Positions 9,144 through 17,934 of a stretch of DNA of 21,437 nt are shown here, piece after piece (position 1 is the stretch's first letter; the number at the start of each line of letters is the position of its first letter). The translations under genes and the position numbers were made by a program. The notes beneath the pieces were generated by a model, which was not told the origin of the DNA, made no database searches, and saw nothing but the letters and a program-made list of their open reading frames with translations. The stretch is from Microbacterium sp. p3-SID336 (lineage in GTDB: Bacteria; Actinomycetota; Actinomycetes; Actinomycetales; Microbacteriaceae), in assembly GCF_025143365.1 (NCBI RefSeq), contig NZ_JALXPE010000066.1, forward strand, positions 1 to 21,437. Reading direction: 5' to 3'.

Positions 9144-10312
9144 GCACATCGGATCAGCGAGGTCCGCTGACGCGGAAGCAGCTGCGTGAGATCCGGTTGA
9201 CGGGATCCACCCCGGTCATCAGCGAGGAGGAGGCCGCTGCGGCGGCCGAGGCCACCCCGCCTGCTCCTCCCGCACAGTCGCTGCCGCGCGCCGCCGAGCC
9301 CGCAGCCGTCCCGCCCGCTCCCGTGGCCGACAGCGCGGTCGATCTGGGCGTCGCCCCGCTGACCCGCCGCCAGGCGCGTGAGCAGGAGAAGATCAAGACG
9401 GCTTCGGTGCCGGTGATCGGCGGACAGGATGACCCGCAGGAGGAAACGACAGAACCCGCCGCTCCGGCGCAGCCCGATTCCGCCGAGCCCGAGTCGCCCG
9501 CTCCCGCACCCGTCGAGGCACCCGCGCAGGACGAGATCGTCTCCGGCGTCCCTGACTTCTCTCGCACGGACAGCGCGGCCGACGATGACGAGGACGTGGA
9601 CGACGAGGTCGCGATCGAGCCGGTCGCGGCTGCCGGGGCTGTGGAAGCCGTCGGCGCCGTGCCGCTCACCGAGGTGGAGCGTCCGAGCGAGTCCGCCGGG
9701 GACGATGACGTCGCGACGGTCCTCGGCATCCCCGAGCCTGAGCGCACCGACGAGGACGTGCTGGCCGATCCCGAGCTCGCCGACGATGATCCCGTCGCCG
9801 AGGGGGAGCGGCCCACCGTGAGCCCCGCCTTCGGCAAGGGCGTGCTCGCCGACGAGCCGCAGAAGCCCTCGGCCTTCCGTCCGTCCTTCGACGAACTGCT
9901 CACGTCCAACGACTCCGGCGGCTCCCACCGCTCGCCGAACGCGCTGATCTTCACGCCGTCGCCCGGCGAGGGTTCGCTGTCGGGGCCCGTCGCCTCGACC
10001 GGGGAGATCCTCGTCACGGGGTCGTACGAGCTGCCCAAGGGCATCGGCTCGCAGGGCCACGCCCACGGCACGGCGGACGGCAAGGACGTCGACGCCGTCC
10101 TCATCGACGGGGAGCTGCCTCCGGCGTCCTCGCCGACCCCCATCGCTGCCAGCTCCGCTGTCAGCACCATCAAGCCCGCCGGCGAGGTGATCCGTCCGCC
10201 GGCGCCCGAGAAGGGCAACCGGCTGATGATGATCCTCGCGATCGTCGCCGGGGGTCTCGCACTCGCACTGGGTGTGGCCCTGGTCGTCGCCTTCTCCACG
10301 AATGTCTTCTGA
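9140..10312 (+). CDS. Acidic, C-terminally membrane-anchored protein of unknown function
   Basis: A 390-residue protein without a domain I recognise. Most of it is Pro/Ala/Glu/Asp-rich and probably disordered. One hydrophobic helix near the C-terminus (about 363-386, [20 protein letters not shown]) leaves only a few residues after it, so it resembles a tail-anchored protein with a cytoplasmic bulk. A motif is repeated near the N-terminus: PLTRKQLRE (9-17) and PLTRRQARE (73-81), each followed 16-18 residues after its start by PVI (25-27 and 91-93). Acidic runs such as DDDEDVDDE occur mid-protein. The ATG at 9140 overlaps the nadD stop, and its own stop shares one base with the rsfS ATG, so it is firmly embedded in this operon. 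The frame is open further upstream, but that part is a shadow of nadD. Confidence 0.85.
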   Translation: MSTSDQRGPLTRKQLREIRLTGSTPVISEEEAAAAAEATPPAPPAQSLPRAAEPAAVPPAPVADSAVDLGVAPLTRRQAREQEKIKTASVPVIGGQDDPQEETTEPAAPAQPDSAEPESPAPAPVEAPAQDEIVSGVPDFSRTDSAADDDEDVDDEVAIEPVAAAGAVEAVGAVPLTEVERPSESAGDDDVATVLGIPEPERTDEDVLADPELADDDPVAEGERPTVSPAFGKGVLADEPQKPSAFRPSFDELLTSNDSGGSHRSPNALIFTPSPGEGSLSGPVASTGEILVTGSYELPKGIGSQGHAHGTADGKDVDAVLIDGELPPASSPTPIAASSAVSTIKPAGEVIRPPAPEKGNRLMMILAIVAGGLALALGVALVVAFSTNVF

Positions 10313-10692
10313 TGCAATCACCTGAAACCGCCGAAGAGATGCTCCGCATCGCCGCCGAAGCCGCTGTCGCGAAGGGCGGAGAGGATCTCGTCGCGCTCAA
10401 CGTCTCCGAGCCGCTGCCGCTCGTCGACATCTTCCTTCTCGTCACGGGGAACAGCGAGCGCAACGTCGCCGCGATCGCCGATGAGATCGAGGACCGCCTG
10501 GTCGAGTCCGGCCACAAGCGCGTGCGCCGTGAGGGCCGAGCGGAGGCCCGCTGGGTCCTGCTCGACTTCGGCGACCTGATCGTGCACGTCTTCCACCAGG
10601 AGGAGCGCGTGTACTACGGGCTGGAGCGCCTCTGGAAGGACTGCCCCGTCATCCCGCTCGAGGTCGCCGAGACCTCCGCCGACCCGCGCTGA
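10312..10692 (+). CDS. rsfS: Ribosome silencing factor RsfS
   Basis: A 126-residue protein of the RsfS/Iojap family. It binds L14 on the 50S subunit and blocks joining with 30S when nutrients run short. Family features: SEPLPLVDIFLLVTGNSERNV (about residues 32-52) and the core ARWVLLDFGDLIVHVFHQEERVYYGLERLW (about 79-108), containing the conserved DFGDxIVHVF and YYxLERLW. Length is typical. The ATG at 10312 overlaps the preceding stop by one base (TGATG). The next gene begins one base after its stop, so translation is probably coupled across the group. Confidence 0.95.
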   Translation: MQSPETAEEMLRIAAEAAVAKGGEDLVALNVSEPLPLVDIFLLVTGNSERNVAAIADEIEDRLVESGHKRVRREGRAEARWVLLDFGDLIVHVFHQEERVYYGLERLWKDCPVIPLEVAETSADPR

Positions 10693-10693
10693 C

Positions 10694-11383
10694 GTGTCGA
10701 CGCATCTGCTGACCGGCGCCGGTTCCGGGATCGGTGCCGTGCTGGCACGGCGGCTCCTGGATCGCGGCGATGAGGTCGTCGCCCTCGCGCGGGACGCCGG
10801 CAGGGCGCGGCAGCTCGCCGAGCAGCTGCCGGGAGCCACCACCGTCGTGGGGGATCTGGCGCAGCCCGGCCGACTCTCCTGGGCGCTGTCGAAGCAGAGC
10901 CTTCCCGAGCGCATCGACTCCGTGGTGCATGCGGCCGGCGTCGTCGATCTCGGCACGGTGGGCGAACTCACCCCGGCGCTCTGGGAGCAGCAGCTCGCTG
11001 TGAACCTCGTCGCTCCGGCGGAGCTCACCCGGCTGCTGCTGCCGGTGCTGCGCGTCTCCCGAGGGCACGTGGTGTTCGTGAACTCCGGGGCGGGACTGCG
11101 GGCGAACGCCGGCTGGTCGGCGTATGCGGCGTCGAAGCACGGACTGCGGGCCCTGGCCGATGCCCTCCGGCTGGAGGAGGCGGAGCACGGCGTGCGCGTG
11201 ACCTCGATCTATCCCGGGCGGACGGCCACGCCGATGCAGGAGCGCGTGCACCGCCAGGAGGGGCAGGACTACGACCCCTCGCGGTTCATCACGCCCGAGG
11301 CGGTGGCGAGCACGATCCTCACGGCGCTGGACCTGCCGCGCGACGCGCACCTCACCGATCTCACGGTGCGCCCGGCGGGCTGA
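10694..11383 (+). CDS. Short-chain dehydrogenase/reductase (SDR)
   Basis: A 229-residue NAD(P)-dependent oxidoreductase of the classical SDR fold; the substrate cannot be read from sequence. The cofactor motif TGAGSGIG is at residues 7-14, with the HAAGV variant of NNAG near 79-83. The catalytic set is N104, S131, Y144 and K148 (YAASK). PGRTATPM (about 174-181) matches the region after beta-strand six. It is slightly shorter than the usual 250 because the region after the catalytic helix is compact. GTG at 10694 is one base after the rsfS stop. The gene converges on the ABC ATPase gene with only three bases between stop codons. Confidence 0.9.
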   Translation: MSTHLLTGAGSGIGAVLARRLLDRGDEVVALARDAGRARQLAEQLPGATTVVGDLAQPGRLSWALSKQSLPERIDSVVHAAGVVDLGTVGELTPALWEQQLAVNLVAPAELTRLLLPVLRVSRGHVVFVNSGAGLRANAGWSAYAASKHGLRALADALRLEEAEHGVRVTSIYPGRTATPMQERVHRQEGQDYDPSRFITPEAVASTILTALDLPRDAHLTDLTVRPAG

Positions 11384-11400
11384 GGGTCAGGCGCTCAGCC
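11378..11400. terminator. Hairpin spanning both convergent stop codons
   Basis: GGCTGAG (11378-11384) pairs with CTCAGCC (11394-11400) around a nine-base loop. The SDR stop TGA (11381-11383) lies in the left arm and the ATPase stop on the minus strand (11387-11389) in the loop. The hairpin is the same on both strands, so it could end transcription in both directions. There is no T-tract on either side, hence moderate confidence. Confidence 0.4.
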
Positions 11401-13054
11401 GCGTGCGGCGCTGGAGCATGCCGCGCTCGGCGCGGGTCTGCGGCGGGATGGCCGACAGCAGCGCCTGGGTGTACGGGTGCGAGGGGTGGCGGTAGACCTC
11501 TTCCGTGTCGCCCACCTCGACCATGTCGCCGAGGTACATGACCGCGACGCGGTCGGCGATGTGCCGCACGAGGGACAGGTCGTGCGCGATGAAGACGATC
11601 GACATGCCCAGGCGCTCGCGGAGCTCGCAGAGCAGGTCGATGATCTGCGCCCTGATCGAGACGTCGAGTGCCGACACCGGCTCGTCGCAGACCAGCACGT
11701 CGGGGTCGAGCGCGAGCGCTCTGGCGATGCCGATGCGCTGTCGCTGACCTCCCGAGAACTGGTGCGGGAAGCGCGAGGCCATGTCGGCGTCGAGGCCGAC
11801 GAGCCGCAGCAGCTCCGCCACCCGCTCCCGACGACTCGCCGGGGTGCCGGTGCGCGTCGCCGCGAGCGGCTCCGCGATGAGCTGCTGCACCGTCATACGC
11901 GGGTTCAGCGACGTGTACGGGTCCTGGAAGACCATCTGCACTCCGCGGCGGAGGATCTTCCGGTCGCGCAGGCGCCCGCGAGTCACGTCCTGGTCGCGGT
12001 AGCGCAGGGTGCCCGCGTCGGGGGTGTCCAGGCCCACCAGCATGCGGGCGAGCGTCGACTTCCCGCTCCCGGACTCGCCGACGATGGCGAGGATCTCCCC
12101 GCTGCGCAGCGCGAGATCGACGCCGCCGACGGCCCGGACGCGGTGGGCGCGTCGCCCGCTGCCGGAGCGGAAGGTGCGCTCCAGCCCCCGCCCTTCGAGG
12201 ATGGGTGCGGAGCCGTCGTCGTCCGCGGCGGCGCTCACGTCCTGGGGCATGGAGTCGAGCAGCTGCAGCGTGTATGGATGCTGGGGCGCCGTGAGCACCT
12301 CGTCCGCCGGCCCGGCCTCCACGATGCGACCGGTGCGCATCACGGCCACCTGGTCGGCCACCTCCATCACGACGCCGAGGTCGTGCGTGATGAGCAGGAT
12401 GCCCATCCCGAGCCGGTCGCGCAGCGACAGCAGCAGGTCGAGGATCTGCGCCTGGACGGTCACATCGAGGGCGGTGGTCGGCTCGTCGGCGATGATCAGG
12501 TCGGGGTCGAGCGCGATCGCCATGGCGATGAGGATGCGCTGGCGCTGTCCGCCGGAGAACTGGTGCGGGTAGTCGCGGACGCGCCGTTCGGGCTGGGGGA
12601 TGCCGACGAGGGTGAGCAGTTCGACCGCGCGCGCCTCGGCCGCACGCCGGCCGATGCTGCGGTGGGCCCGGAGCAGGTCGGTGATCTGGTCGCCGATGCT
12701 GAGGACGGGGTTCAGGGCGGAGAGCGCGTCCTGCATGACCAGGCTCACCCGCACGCCGCGCAGCCGCCGGTGCTGCTCGGGCGTGAGCGTGAGCAGATCG
12801 GTGCCGCCGAGGGCGAGCCGCTCTGCCTCCACCTCGCCGTTGTCGATCAGGCCCATGATGGCTCTGGCGGTCATCGACTTTCCCGAGCCGGACTCGCCGA
12901 GCAGCGCGAACACCTCGCCGCGGCGGACCGTCAGGTCGATCGCATCGACGACGCGGTTCGGGCCTCGGGCGCCGTCGAGGGTGACGCTGAGGCCGCGGAC
13001 GTCCAGGACGACGGTGTCCTCGGGGGCGGGTGTGTTCTCCATGGATGACATCAT
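11387..13054 (-). CDS. Peptide ABC transporter ATP-binding protein with two fused ATPase domains (DppD-DppF type)
   Basis: A 555-residue protein joining two nucleotide-binding domains that are separate (DppD and DppF) in E. coli. Domain 1: Walker A GESGSGKS (53-60), Q-loop Q108, signature FSGGQ (166-170), Walker B D190-E191, H-loop H224. Domain 2: Walker A GESGSGKS (326-333), Q377, signature FSGGQ (433-437), D457-E458, H491. Each domain ends with the HPYT element (259-262, 526-529) typical of oligopeptide transporters. It should power the two permeases encoded on the other strand. The start is uncertain: ATGs at 13054, 13051 and 13042 are close together with no strong Shine-Dalgarno. CAGAAT on the minus strand ends six bases before the first, so a leaderless mRNA is possible. 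The open frame runs on to 13207 but crosses the regulatory region. Confidence 0.95.
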   Translation of the reverse strand: MMSSMENTPAPEDTVVLDVRGLSVTLDGARGPNRVVDAIDLTVRRGEVFALLGESGSGKSMTARAIMGLIDNGEVEAERLALGGTDLLTLTPEQHRRLRGVRVSLVMQDALSALNPVLSIGDQITDLLRAHRSIGRRAAEARAVELLTLVGIPQPERRVRDYPHQFSGGQRQRILIAMAIALDPDLIIADEPTTALDVTVQAQILDLLLSLRDRLGMGILLITHDLGVVMEVADQVAVMRTGRIVEAGPADEVLTAPQHPYTLQLLDSMPQDVSAAADDDGSAPILEGRGLERTFRSGSGRRAHRVRAVGGVDLALRSGEILAIVGESGSGKSTLARMLVGLDTPDAGTLRYRDQDVTRGRLRDRKILRRGVQMVFQDPYTSLNPRMTVQQLIAEPLAATRTGTPASRRERVAELLRLVGLDADMASRFPHQFSGGQRQRIGIARALALDPDVLVCDEPVSALDVSIRAQIIDLLCELRERLGMSIVFIAHDLSLVRHIADRVAVMYLGDMVEVGDTEEVYRHPSHPYTQALLSAIPPQTRAERGMLQRRTRLSA

Positions 13055-13209
13055 GCCAGCATTCTGGCGCTGAATTGTTTCGAACAGGAAACATCTCAGC
13101 CGAAAATCATCACAACAGTTGACTTTCGTGCCGGAATCGTCGAGATTCGAGGAAATCTCCCGTTCGACGAGCGGGAGGACAGCCCGCATCGACCCGAAGG
13201 AGCGCATCC
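13055..13209. promoter_or_regulatory. Divergent control region of the peptide cluster: promoter and inverted repeats
   Basis: 155 bases, lower in GC than the flanking genes in its left half. The rightward promoter candidate is TTGACT (13119-13124), 17 bases, then GAGATT (13142-13147). Inverted repeats: TGTTTC-N6-GAAACA (13076-13093), GAGATT-N6-AATCTC (13142-13159, over the proposed -10), and CTCCCG-N9-CGGGAG (13157-13177). A TTTCG-N4-GGAA string occurs twice, at 13078-13090 and 13124-13136. AAGGAG (13197-13202) is the ribosome binding site of the dipeptidase gene. The Lrp-like protein of the same operon is the natural candidate to bind here; that is inference. Confidence 0.5.
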
Positions 13210-14415
13210 GTGCTCGAACCAGCAGACCGCTACACCGGCTATACCGCGTACGACTACCTCGAAGCAGGCAAGGACTACCGCGAATTCCGCTACGCCAAGC
13301 AGATCGGGCGCGTGCCCGCCTACGACCTCGGCCTCAGCGACGCGCAGAAGGAGCGCACCGAGCGCCTGCTGCGCGAGGAGACGGTGATCTCCCTCCACGA
13401 GCACGTCCAGGTCTTCCCCGAGGACATGGGCGAGCTCCGCGACCACATCCGCCAGGGCCGCGAACCCACCGGCTACCAGGGCCTCGCCCGTTCCGGTCTG
13501 ACCGCCGTGTTCGACAACGGGATGGACGGCACCTGCTGCATCTCGAGCGACGCCGGGTGGAAGTACCAGGACGTGCTGTTCGACCTGGGCGTGCGCATGG
13601 CCGACCTCGCGCACCAGGACTTCGTGATCAAGGCCGAGTCGATCAAGGACATCCGCTACGCCGCGGAGACCGGTCGCGTGGCCCACATCTTCGCGCTCGA
13701 GGCCGCCACGATGATCGAGAACGAGGTCGACCGCCTCGACGTGCTGTACGGCTTCGGCGTGCGCCAGATGGGCATCGCGTACTCCGAGGCGAACATGCTC
13801 GGCGGCGGCCTGAAGGAGCGCGGCGACGGCGGGCTCACGTACTTCGGCGAGCGCGCCGTGGAGCGCATGAACAAGCTCGGGATCGCCATCGACATCTCCC
13901 ACTCGGGAGACCAGACGTGTCTCGACGTGATCGCCCACTCCACCAAGCCGGTGTTCATCACGCACGCGGGCGCCCGGGGCCTGTGGCCGACCAACCGCAT
14001 GAAGACGGACGAGACCATCATCGAATGCGCCAAGCGCGGCGGAGTGATCGGCATCGAGGCCGCGCCCCACACGACGATCTCGCCGCAGCACCCGAAGCAC
14101 TCGCTGGAGTCGGTCATGGACCACTTCCAGTACTGCGTCGACCTGGTCGGCCTGGAGCACGTGAGCTTCGGACCCGACACCCTGTTCGGCGACCACGTGG
14201 GCCTGCACGACGCGTTCTCCTCGAACCTGTCGCTCGGCCAGGCGCACGCCAACGTCGACTACGAGAAGCAGCCGTACGTCGACGGCATCGAGAACCCCGC
14301 CGAGGCCTTCTACAACATCATCGGCTGGCTCGTGAAGCACGACTACTCCGACGACGAGATCCGCGCGGTCGTCGGCGGCAACACCATGCGCGTCCTCGAG
14401 GAGGTCTGGGTCTGA
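13210..14415 (+). CDS. M19-family (membrane/renal dipeptidase-like) zinc hydrolase
   Basis: A 401-residue TIM-barrel hydrolase of the peptidase M19 family, whose members cleave dipeptides using two zinc ions. Aligned with human renal dipeptidase, the ligands are H63, H65, E164 (bridging), H231 (DISHSG), H252 (THAG), and the catalytic aspartate D323 (GPDT). The spacings 231-252 (21) and 252-323 (71) match the human enzyme (21 and 69). The second ligand, Asp in the usual HxD, is His here (HEH). No signal peptide or lipid anchor is seen, so it is probably cytoplasmic and acts on imported substrate. GTG at 13210 follows AAGGAG with seven bases. The stop shares one base with the ATG of the binding-protein gene. 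Family is firm; substrate (dipeptide, cyclic dipeptide or another amide) is open. Confidence 0.88.
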   Translation: MLEPADRYTGYTAYDYLEAGKDYREFRYAKQIGRVPAYDLGLSDAQKERTERLLREETVISLHEHVQVFPEDMGELRDHIRQGREPTGYQGLARSGLTAVFDNGMDGTCCISSDAGWKYQDVLFDLGVRMADLAHQDFVIKAESIKDIRYAAETGRVAHIFALEAATMIENEVDRLDVLYGFGVRQMGIAYSEANMLGGGLKERGDGGLTYFGERAVERMNKLGIAIDISHSGDQTCLDVIAHSTKPVFITHAGARGLWPTNRMKTDETIIECAKRGGVIGIEAAPHTTISPQHPKHSLESVMDHFQYCVDLVGLEHVSFGPDTLFGDHVGLHDAFSSNLSLGQAHANVDYEKQPYVDGIENPAEAFYNIIGWLVKHDYSDDEIRAVVGGNTMRVLEEVWV

Positions 14416-16034
14416 TGAAGCACAACACGTTCCTCGCAGTCGGCGCGGCCGCGGTCCTCGCGGTCGGTCTCGCCGCGTGCGCGCCGACGGCGCCGGAGCC
14501 GGGGGAGTCCTCCGGCACCTCCGGGCCGAGCGATGAGACGCTCAGCATCGGTACGACGACCGACGTCGTCAACTTCAACCCCGTCCTGGGCAACAGCCGC
14601 ACGGACTCCTGGGTCACGAACCTGATGTACCCGCACCTGCTGAGCATCAGCGACGACGGCACCAAGGAGGCCCACGTCGCCACCGAGTGGGGCTACGTCG
14701 ACGACACGACCGGGTTCTACGAGATCCGCGACGACCTCACCTGGAGCGACGGCGAGCCGCTCACGGCCGAAGACGTCGCGTGGACCCTGAACGCGGTGAA
14801 GCGCGATCAGGCGCCCGGCACGTTCTACGGGCAGCTCGGCAACCTCGACACCGCGACCGCCGTGTCGGAGACCCGGGTCGAGCTGACGCTCACGCAGCCC
14901 GACTCGTCGATCATCGACGAGATCGGCTTCTGGGGCGTCGTCGTGCCGCAGCACGTGTTCGAGCCGAAGGGCTCGATCGCGGAGTTCGCGAACGACGGCA
15001 GCGACGGCGGCTGGGTGGGCATGGGCCCGTTCATCATGACCGACTTCCAGGTCGGGCAGCACTACACGCTCGAACGCGTCGAGGACTACCCGCTGGTCGA
15101 CGGCGGCGTGCCCGGCCCTGCCGAGGTCGTGTACCGCGTGTACCCGGACGTGAACACCGAGATCCTGGCGCTGCAGAGCGGCGAGATCGACGTGATCGCG
15201 AACGCGCTCCCGCCCGCGCAGGTCGAGCAGCTGAAGAACACCGACGGTCTGCAGGTCATCGAGGCGGCCGGCCTCGGCTACGCGCACCTCGTGTACAACA
15301 TGGAGAAGCCGGACCTCGCGAACGTGCTGGTGCGCCAGGCGCTCGCGCATGCCGTGGACTACGAGGCCATCCGCACGGTCGTGCTGCAGGGGCAGGCGGT
15401 CTCCACCGGCTCCAGCGCGCTCATGCCTGTCCTCGCGAAGTACTACGACGACTCCGTCACCGAGTACGAGTTCGACCCGGAGAAGTCGCGCGAGCTCATG
15501 GAGGAGGCCGGCTATACGGCGAACGCCGACGGCACCTTCCCGGTCTCGTTCCGCCTCATCTACTCACTCCAGGACAGCGTGACGAGCCAGTGGGCGCAGA
15601 TGGTGAAGGACAGCGCGGCCGAGGCCGGCATCACGATCGAGCTGCAGGGCACCGAGCGCAACACCTACCTGTCCATGACGAACGAGGGCGACTACGACAT
15701 CTATGCCGGCAACTTCGCCATCATGGATGACCCGGTGACGAACTTCGCCCTGTCGTACCTCCCGGGCGGAGCGATCAACTACACCCACGTCGACGACCCC
15801 GAGCTCAACGCGCTGATCGAGGAGGGCATGGTCACGTTCGACGAGGACGACAAGATCGAGATCATGCGTGAGGCGAACAAGATCGTGCACGAGCAGGTCT
15901 ACGACAACATCATGTACACGCAGAACCTGTTCTTCGCCGCGAGCGACGACTGGGCCGGCTTCATCTCCAAGCCGAGCGAACTGCTCTCGATCGTGAACCC
16001 GCTCTCGCTCGCGAGCGCGCACCCGGTCGAGTAA
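14415..16034 (+). CDS. Peptide ABC transporter substrate-binding lipoprotein (SBP family 5)
   Basis: A 539-residue extracytoplasmic solute-binding protein of the DppA/OppA family. The signal peptide ends in the lipobox LAAC with the lipid-modified cysteine at C22, followed by a Ser/Gly/Pro/Glu linker (about 23-40). The mature part has the family pattern: LTWSDGEPLTAEDVAWTLN near residues 107-125, and GSSALMP and the later YDIYAGNF segments. It captures the ligand at the outer face and hands it to the two permeases. ATG at 14415 overlaps the dipeptidase stop by one base, and GAGGAGG upstream (14398-14404) serves as ribosome binding site. The coupling of a hydrolase directly to the binding protein suggests that the ligand is that hydrolase's substrate or precursor. 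Confidence 0.95.
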   Translation: MKHNTFLAVGAAAVLAVGLAACAPTAPEPGESSGTSGPSDETLSIGTTTDVVNFNPVLGNSRTDSWVTNLMYPHLLSISDDGTKEAHVATEWGYVDDTTGFYEIRDDLTWSDGEPLTAEDVAWTLNAVKRDQAPGTFYGQLGNLDTATAVSETRVELTLTQPDSSIIDEIGFWGVVVPQHVFEPKGSIAEFANDGSDGGWVGMGPFIMTDFQVGQHYTLERVEDYPLVDGGVPGPAEVVYRVYPDVNTEILALQSGEIDVIANALPPAQVEQLKNTDGLQVIEAAGLGYAHLVYNMEKPDLANVLVRQALAHAVDYEAIRTVVLQGQAVSTGSSALMPVLAKYYDDSVTEYEFDPEKSRELMEEAGYTANADGTFPVSFRLIYSLQDSVTSQWAQMVKDSAAEAGITIELQGTERNTYLSMTNEGDYDIYAGNFAIMDDPVTNFALSYLPGGAINYTHVDDPELNALIEEGMVTFDEDDKIEIMREANKIVHEQVYDNIMYTQNLFFAASDDWAGFISKPSELLSIVNPLSLASAHPVE

Positions 16035-16066
16035 CAACCCCCCCACTCTCGAGGAAGGTCGCCCGG

Positions 16067-17029
16067 GTGTCCCGAGCATCGTTCATTCTCCGTCGCGCAG
16101 GGCGCGGTCTGCTCACGATCTGGTTCGCCGTGACCGTGACGTTCCTGCTCCTGCGTCTGCTTCCCGGCGACCCCGCCCTTGCGCTGGCGAGTCCGAACAT
16201 GACGGAGGACATCCGGGCGACCATCCTCGAGCAGTACGGCCTCGATCAGCCCCTGATCGTGCAGTACGGGCTGTACATGTGGCAGCTGCTGCAGGGCAAC
16301 CTCGGCATCTCGTTCACGCAGTCGATCCCGGTGACGGATGTGCTGCTGCAGCGGCTGCCGTGGACTCTGCTGCTGACCATCACCGCCCTCGTGCTCACGA
16401 TCCTTATCGGCGTCCCGCTCGGGGTGGCCGCCGCCTCGCACAAGGGGCGCTTCATCGACAGGGCCGTGCAGGTGCTCGGGGTGACGGGGCAGTCGCTGTT
16501 CGTGCCGAGCGTGGCGATCCTGCTGCTGTTCGTGTTCGGGCTCAACCTCGGCTGGTTCCCCATCGGCGGCGCCTACACGAACAACACGTACGGCATGGAC
16601 TGGTACCTCAGCGTCGCCAGACACCTCGTGCTCCCCGCCGTCTCGCTCATGCTCATCCAGGTCGGCTCGTACGTGCTGACCATGCGCTCCACCCTGATCG
16701 AGACGCTCGGCGAGGACTACATCCTGCTCGCCAAGGCCAACGGTATCCGCGGCCGGCGCATCCTCTGGAAGCACGCGCTGCGCAACGCGCTGCTGCCCAC
16801 CACGACCCTGATCGGCCTGCAGCTGGGCTTCCTCGTCGGCGGTGCGGTGCTCACCGAGACCGTCTTCGCGTACCCCGGCATCGGCCGCGGCATCTACGAG
16901 GCCGTCACCCAGCTCGACTTCCCGGTGCTGCAGGGCGCGTTCCTCATGCTCGCCATCACCGTGGTCGTCGCGAACACGGTCACCGACATCATCTACGGCT
17001 ACCTCGACCCGAGAGTGAAGACCGCATGA
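16067..17029 (+). CDS. Peptide ABC transporter permease, DppB type
   Basis: A 320-residue inner-membrane permease. It has the first membrane helix near residues 12-32 followed by LLPGDPA (31-37), characteristic of DppB/OppB. Further helices follow from about residue 98. The cytoplasmic EAA loop that contacts the ATPase is at about 216-244 (EDYILLAKANGIRGRR). The C-terminus ends YLDPRVK, also characteristic. GTG at 16067 is preceded by GAGGAAGG (16051-16058) with eight bases, so the start is well supported. The stop overlaps the next permease ATG by four bases. It forms the membrane channel together with the DppC-type protein. Confidence 0.95.
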   Translation: MSRASFILRRAGRGLLTIWFAVTVTFLLLRLLPGDPALALASPNMTEDIRATILEQYGLDQPLIVQYGLYMWQLLQGNLGISFTQSIPVTDVLLQRLPWTLLLTITALVLTILIGVPLGVAAASHKGRFIDRAVQVLGVTGQSLFVPSVAILLLFVFGLNLGWFPIGGAYTNNTYGMDWYLSVARHLVLPAVSLMLIQVGSYVLTMRSTLIETLGEDYILLAKANGIRGRRILWKHALRNALLPTTTLIGLQLGFLVGGAVLTETVFAYPGIGRGIYEAVTQLDFPVLQGAFLMLAITVVVANTVTDIIYGYLDPRVKTA

Positions 17030-17925
17030 CCGCTCCGCTGCCCTCCACCGAGACCCTCGCGCCGAGCGAGCCCACCGCCGCGGGAAGCGAGCGCGCCAGC
17101 GCGCACACGTGGCGTGCGTTCCGCCGAGACCCGCTCGGCATGATCTCCCTCGGGCTGCTCATCCTCCTCGTGATCGTGGCCCTGGCCGCCCCTCTCATCG
17201 CCCCGTATCCGGCGAGCTACGGTCCCGACGTGCTGCGACCGCCGAGCGGGGACCACTGGTTCGGCACCGACGCGCTCGGGCGCGACGTGTTCTCCGAGGT
17301 GATCTGGGGCACACAGCAGAGCGTGCTCGTCGCCGTCGCCGCCTCGGTGATCGCGATCGTGTTCGGCACGATCATCGCGGTCGTCGGCGCGTACTTCCGC
17401 AAGCTCGACAGCATCATCAGCGTGATCGTCGACATGACGCTGTCGCTGCCCGTGCTGCCGCTCATGATCCTGATCGCAGCCCTCGTCGGCCCCAGCACCT
17501 CGACCATCATCTTCGTGGTCGCGGCCTTCTCCTGGCCCGAGGTCACGCGTCTCGTGCGCTCCCAGGCCCTCACGGTCGTCGGTCTGCCCTACGTCGACGC
17601 GTCCCGCCTCATGACGACCTCACCCCTGTGGATCATCACCCGGCACGTGCTGCCGGCGGTGACGCCCGTGGTCGTGGTGTCGGTCGTGGTGACGGCGTCG
17701 CGCGCGGTGCTGTCGGCCGCGGGGCTGGCGTTCCTCGGACTGGGCGACCCGACCACGTGGTCGTGGGGGCGCATCCTGTACGAGGCGCAGCAGGCGGGCG
17801 CCATGGTGAGCGCGTGGTGGCTGACGCTGTTCCCCTCCATCGCGATCCTGATCCTGGTGCTGTCGGCCACCCTCCTGTCCATCGCCTACAACGATGCGCG
17901 CAACCCGCGCCACCTGTCCCGCTAG
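17026..17925 (+). CDS. Peptide ABC transporter permease, DppC type
   Basis: A 299-residue permease, second half of the channel. A soluble N-terminus (1-38) leads to the first helix (about 39-60, LGMISLGLLILLVIVALAAP). The family signature HWFGTDALGRDVFSEVIWG (77-95) lies in the outer loop, followed by further helices. The EAA loop with YVDASRLMTTSPLWIITRHVLP is near 187-208. The LGLGDPTTWSWG segment (about 239-250) matches DppC/OppC. ATG at 17026 overlaps the previous stop (ATGA). Its stop TAG lies within the Shine-Dalgarno AGGAG of the M24 gene, so the hydrolases follow in the same transcript. Confidence 0.95.
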   Translation: MTAPLPSTETLAPSEPTAAGSERASAHTWRAFRRDPLGMISLGLLILLVIVALAAPLIAPYPASYGPDVLRPPSGDHWFGTDALGRDVFSEVIWGTQQSVLVAVAASVIAIVFGTIIAVVGAYFRKLDSIISVIVDMTLSLPVLPLMILIAALVGPSTSTIIFVVAAFSWPEVTRLVRSQALTVVGLPYVDASRLMTTSPLWIITRHVLPAVTPVVVVSVVVTASRAVLSAAGLAFLGLGDPTTWSWGRILYEAQQAGAMVSAWWLTLFPSIAILILVLSATLLSIAYNDARNPRHLSR

Positions 17926-17934
17926 GAGCACTGC

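Noticed and set aside
11477..13048. Plus-strand open frame of 523 codons opposite the ABC ATPase
   Set aside because: The minus-strand protein contains two full sets of ATPase motifs; the plus frame is its shadow.
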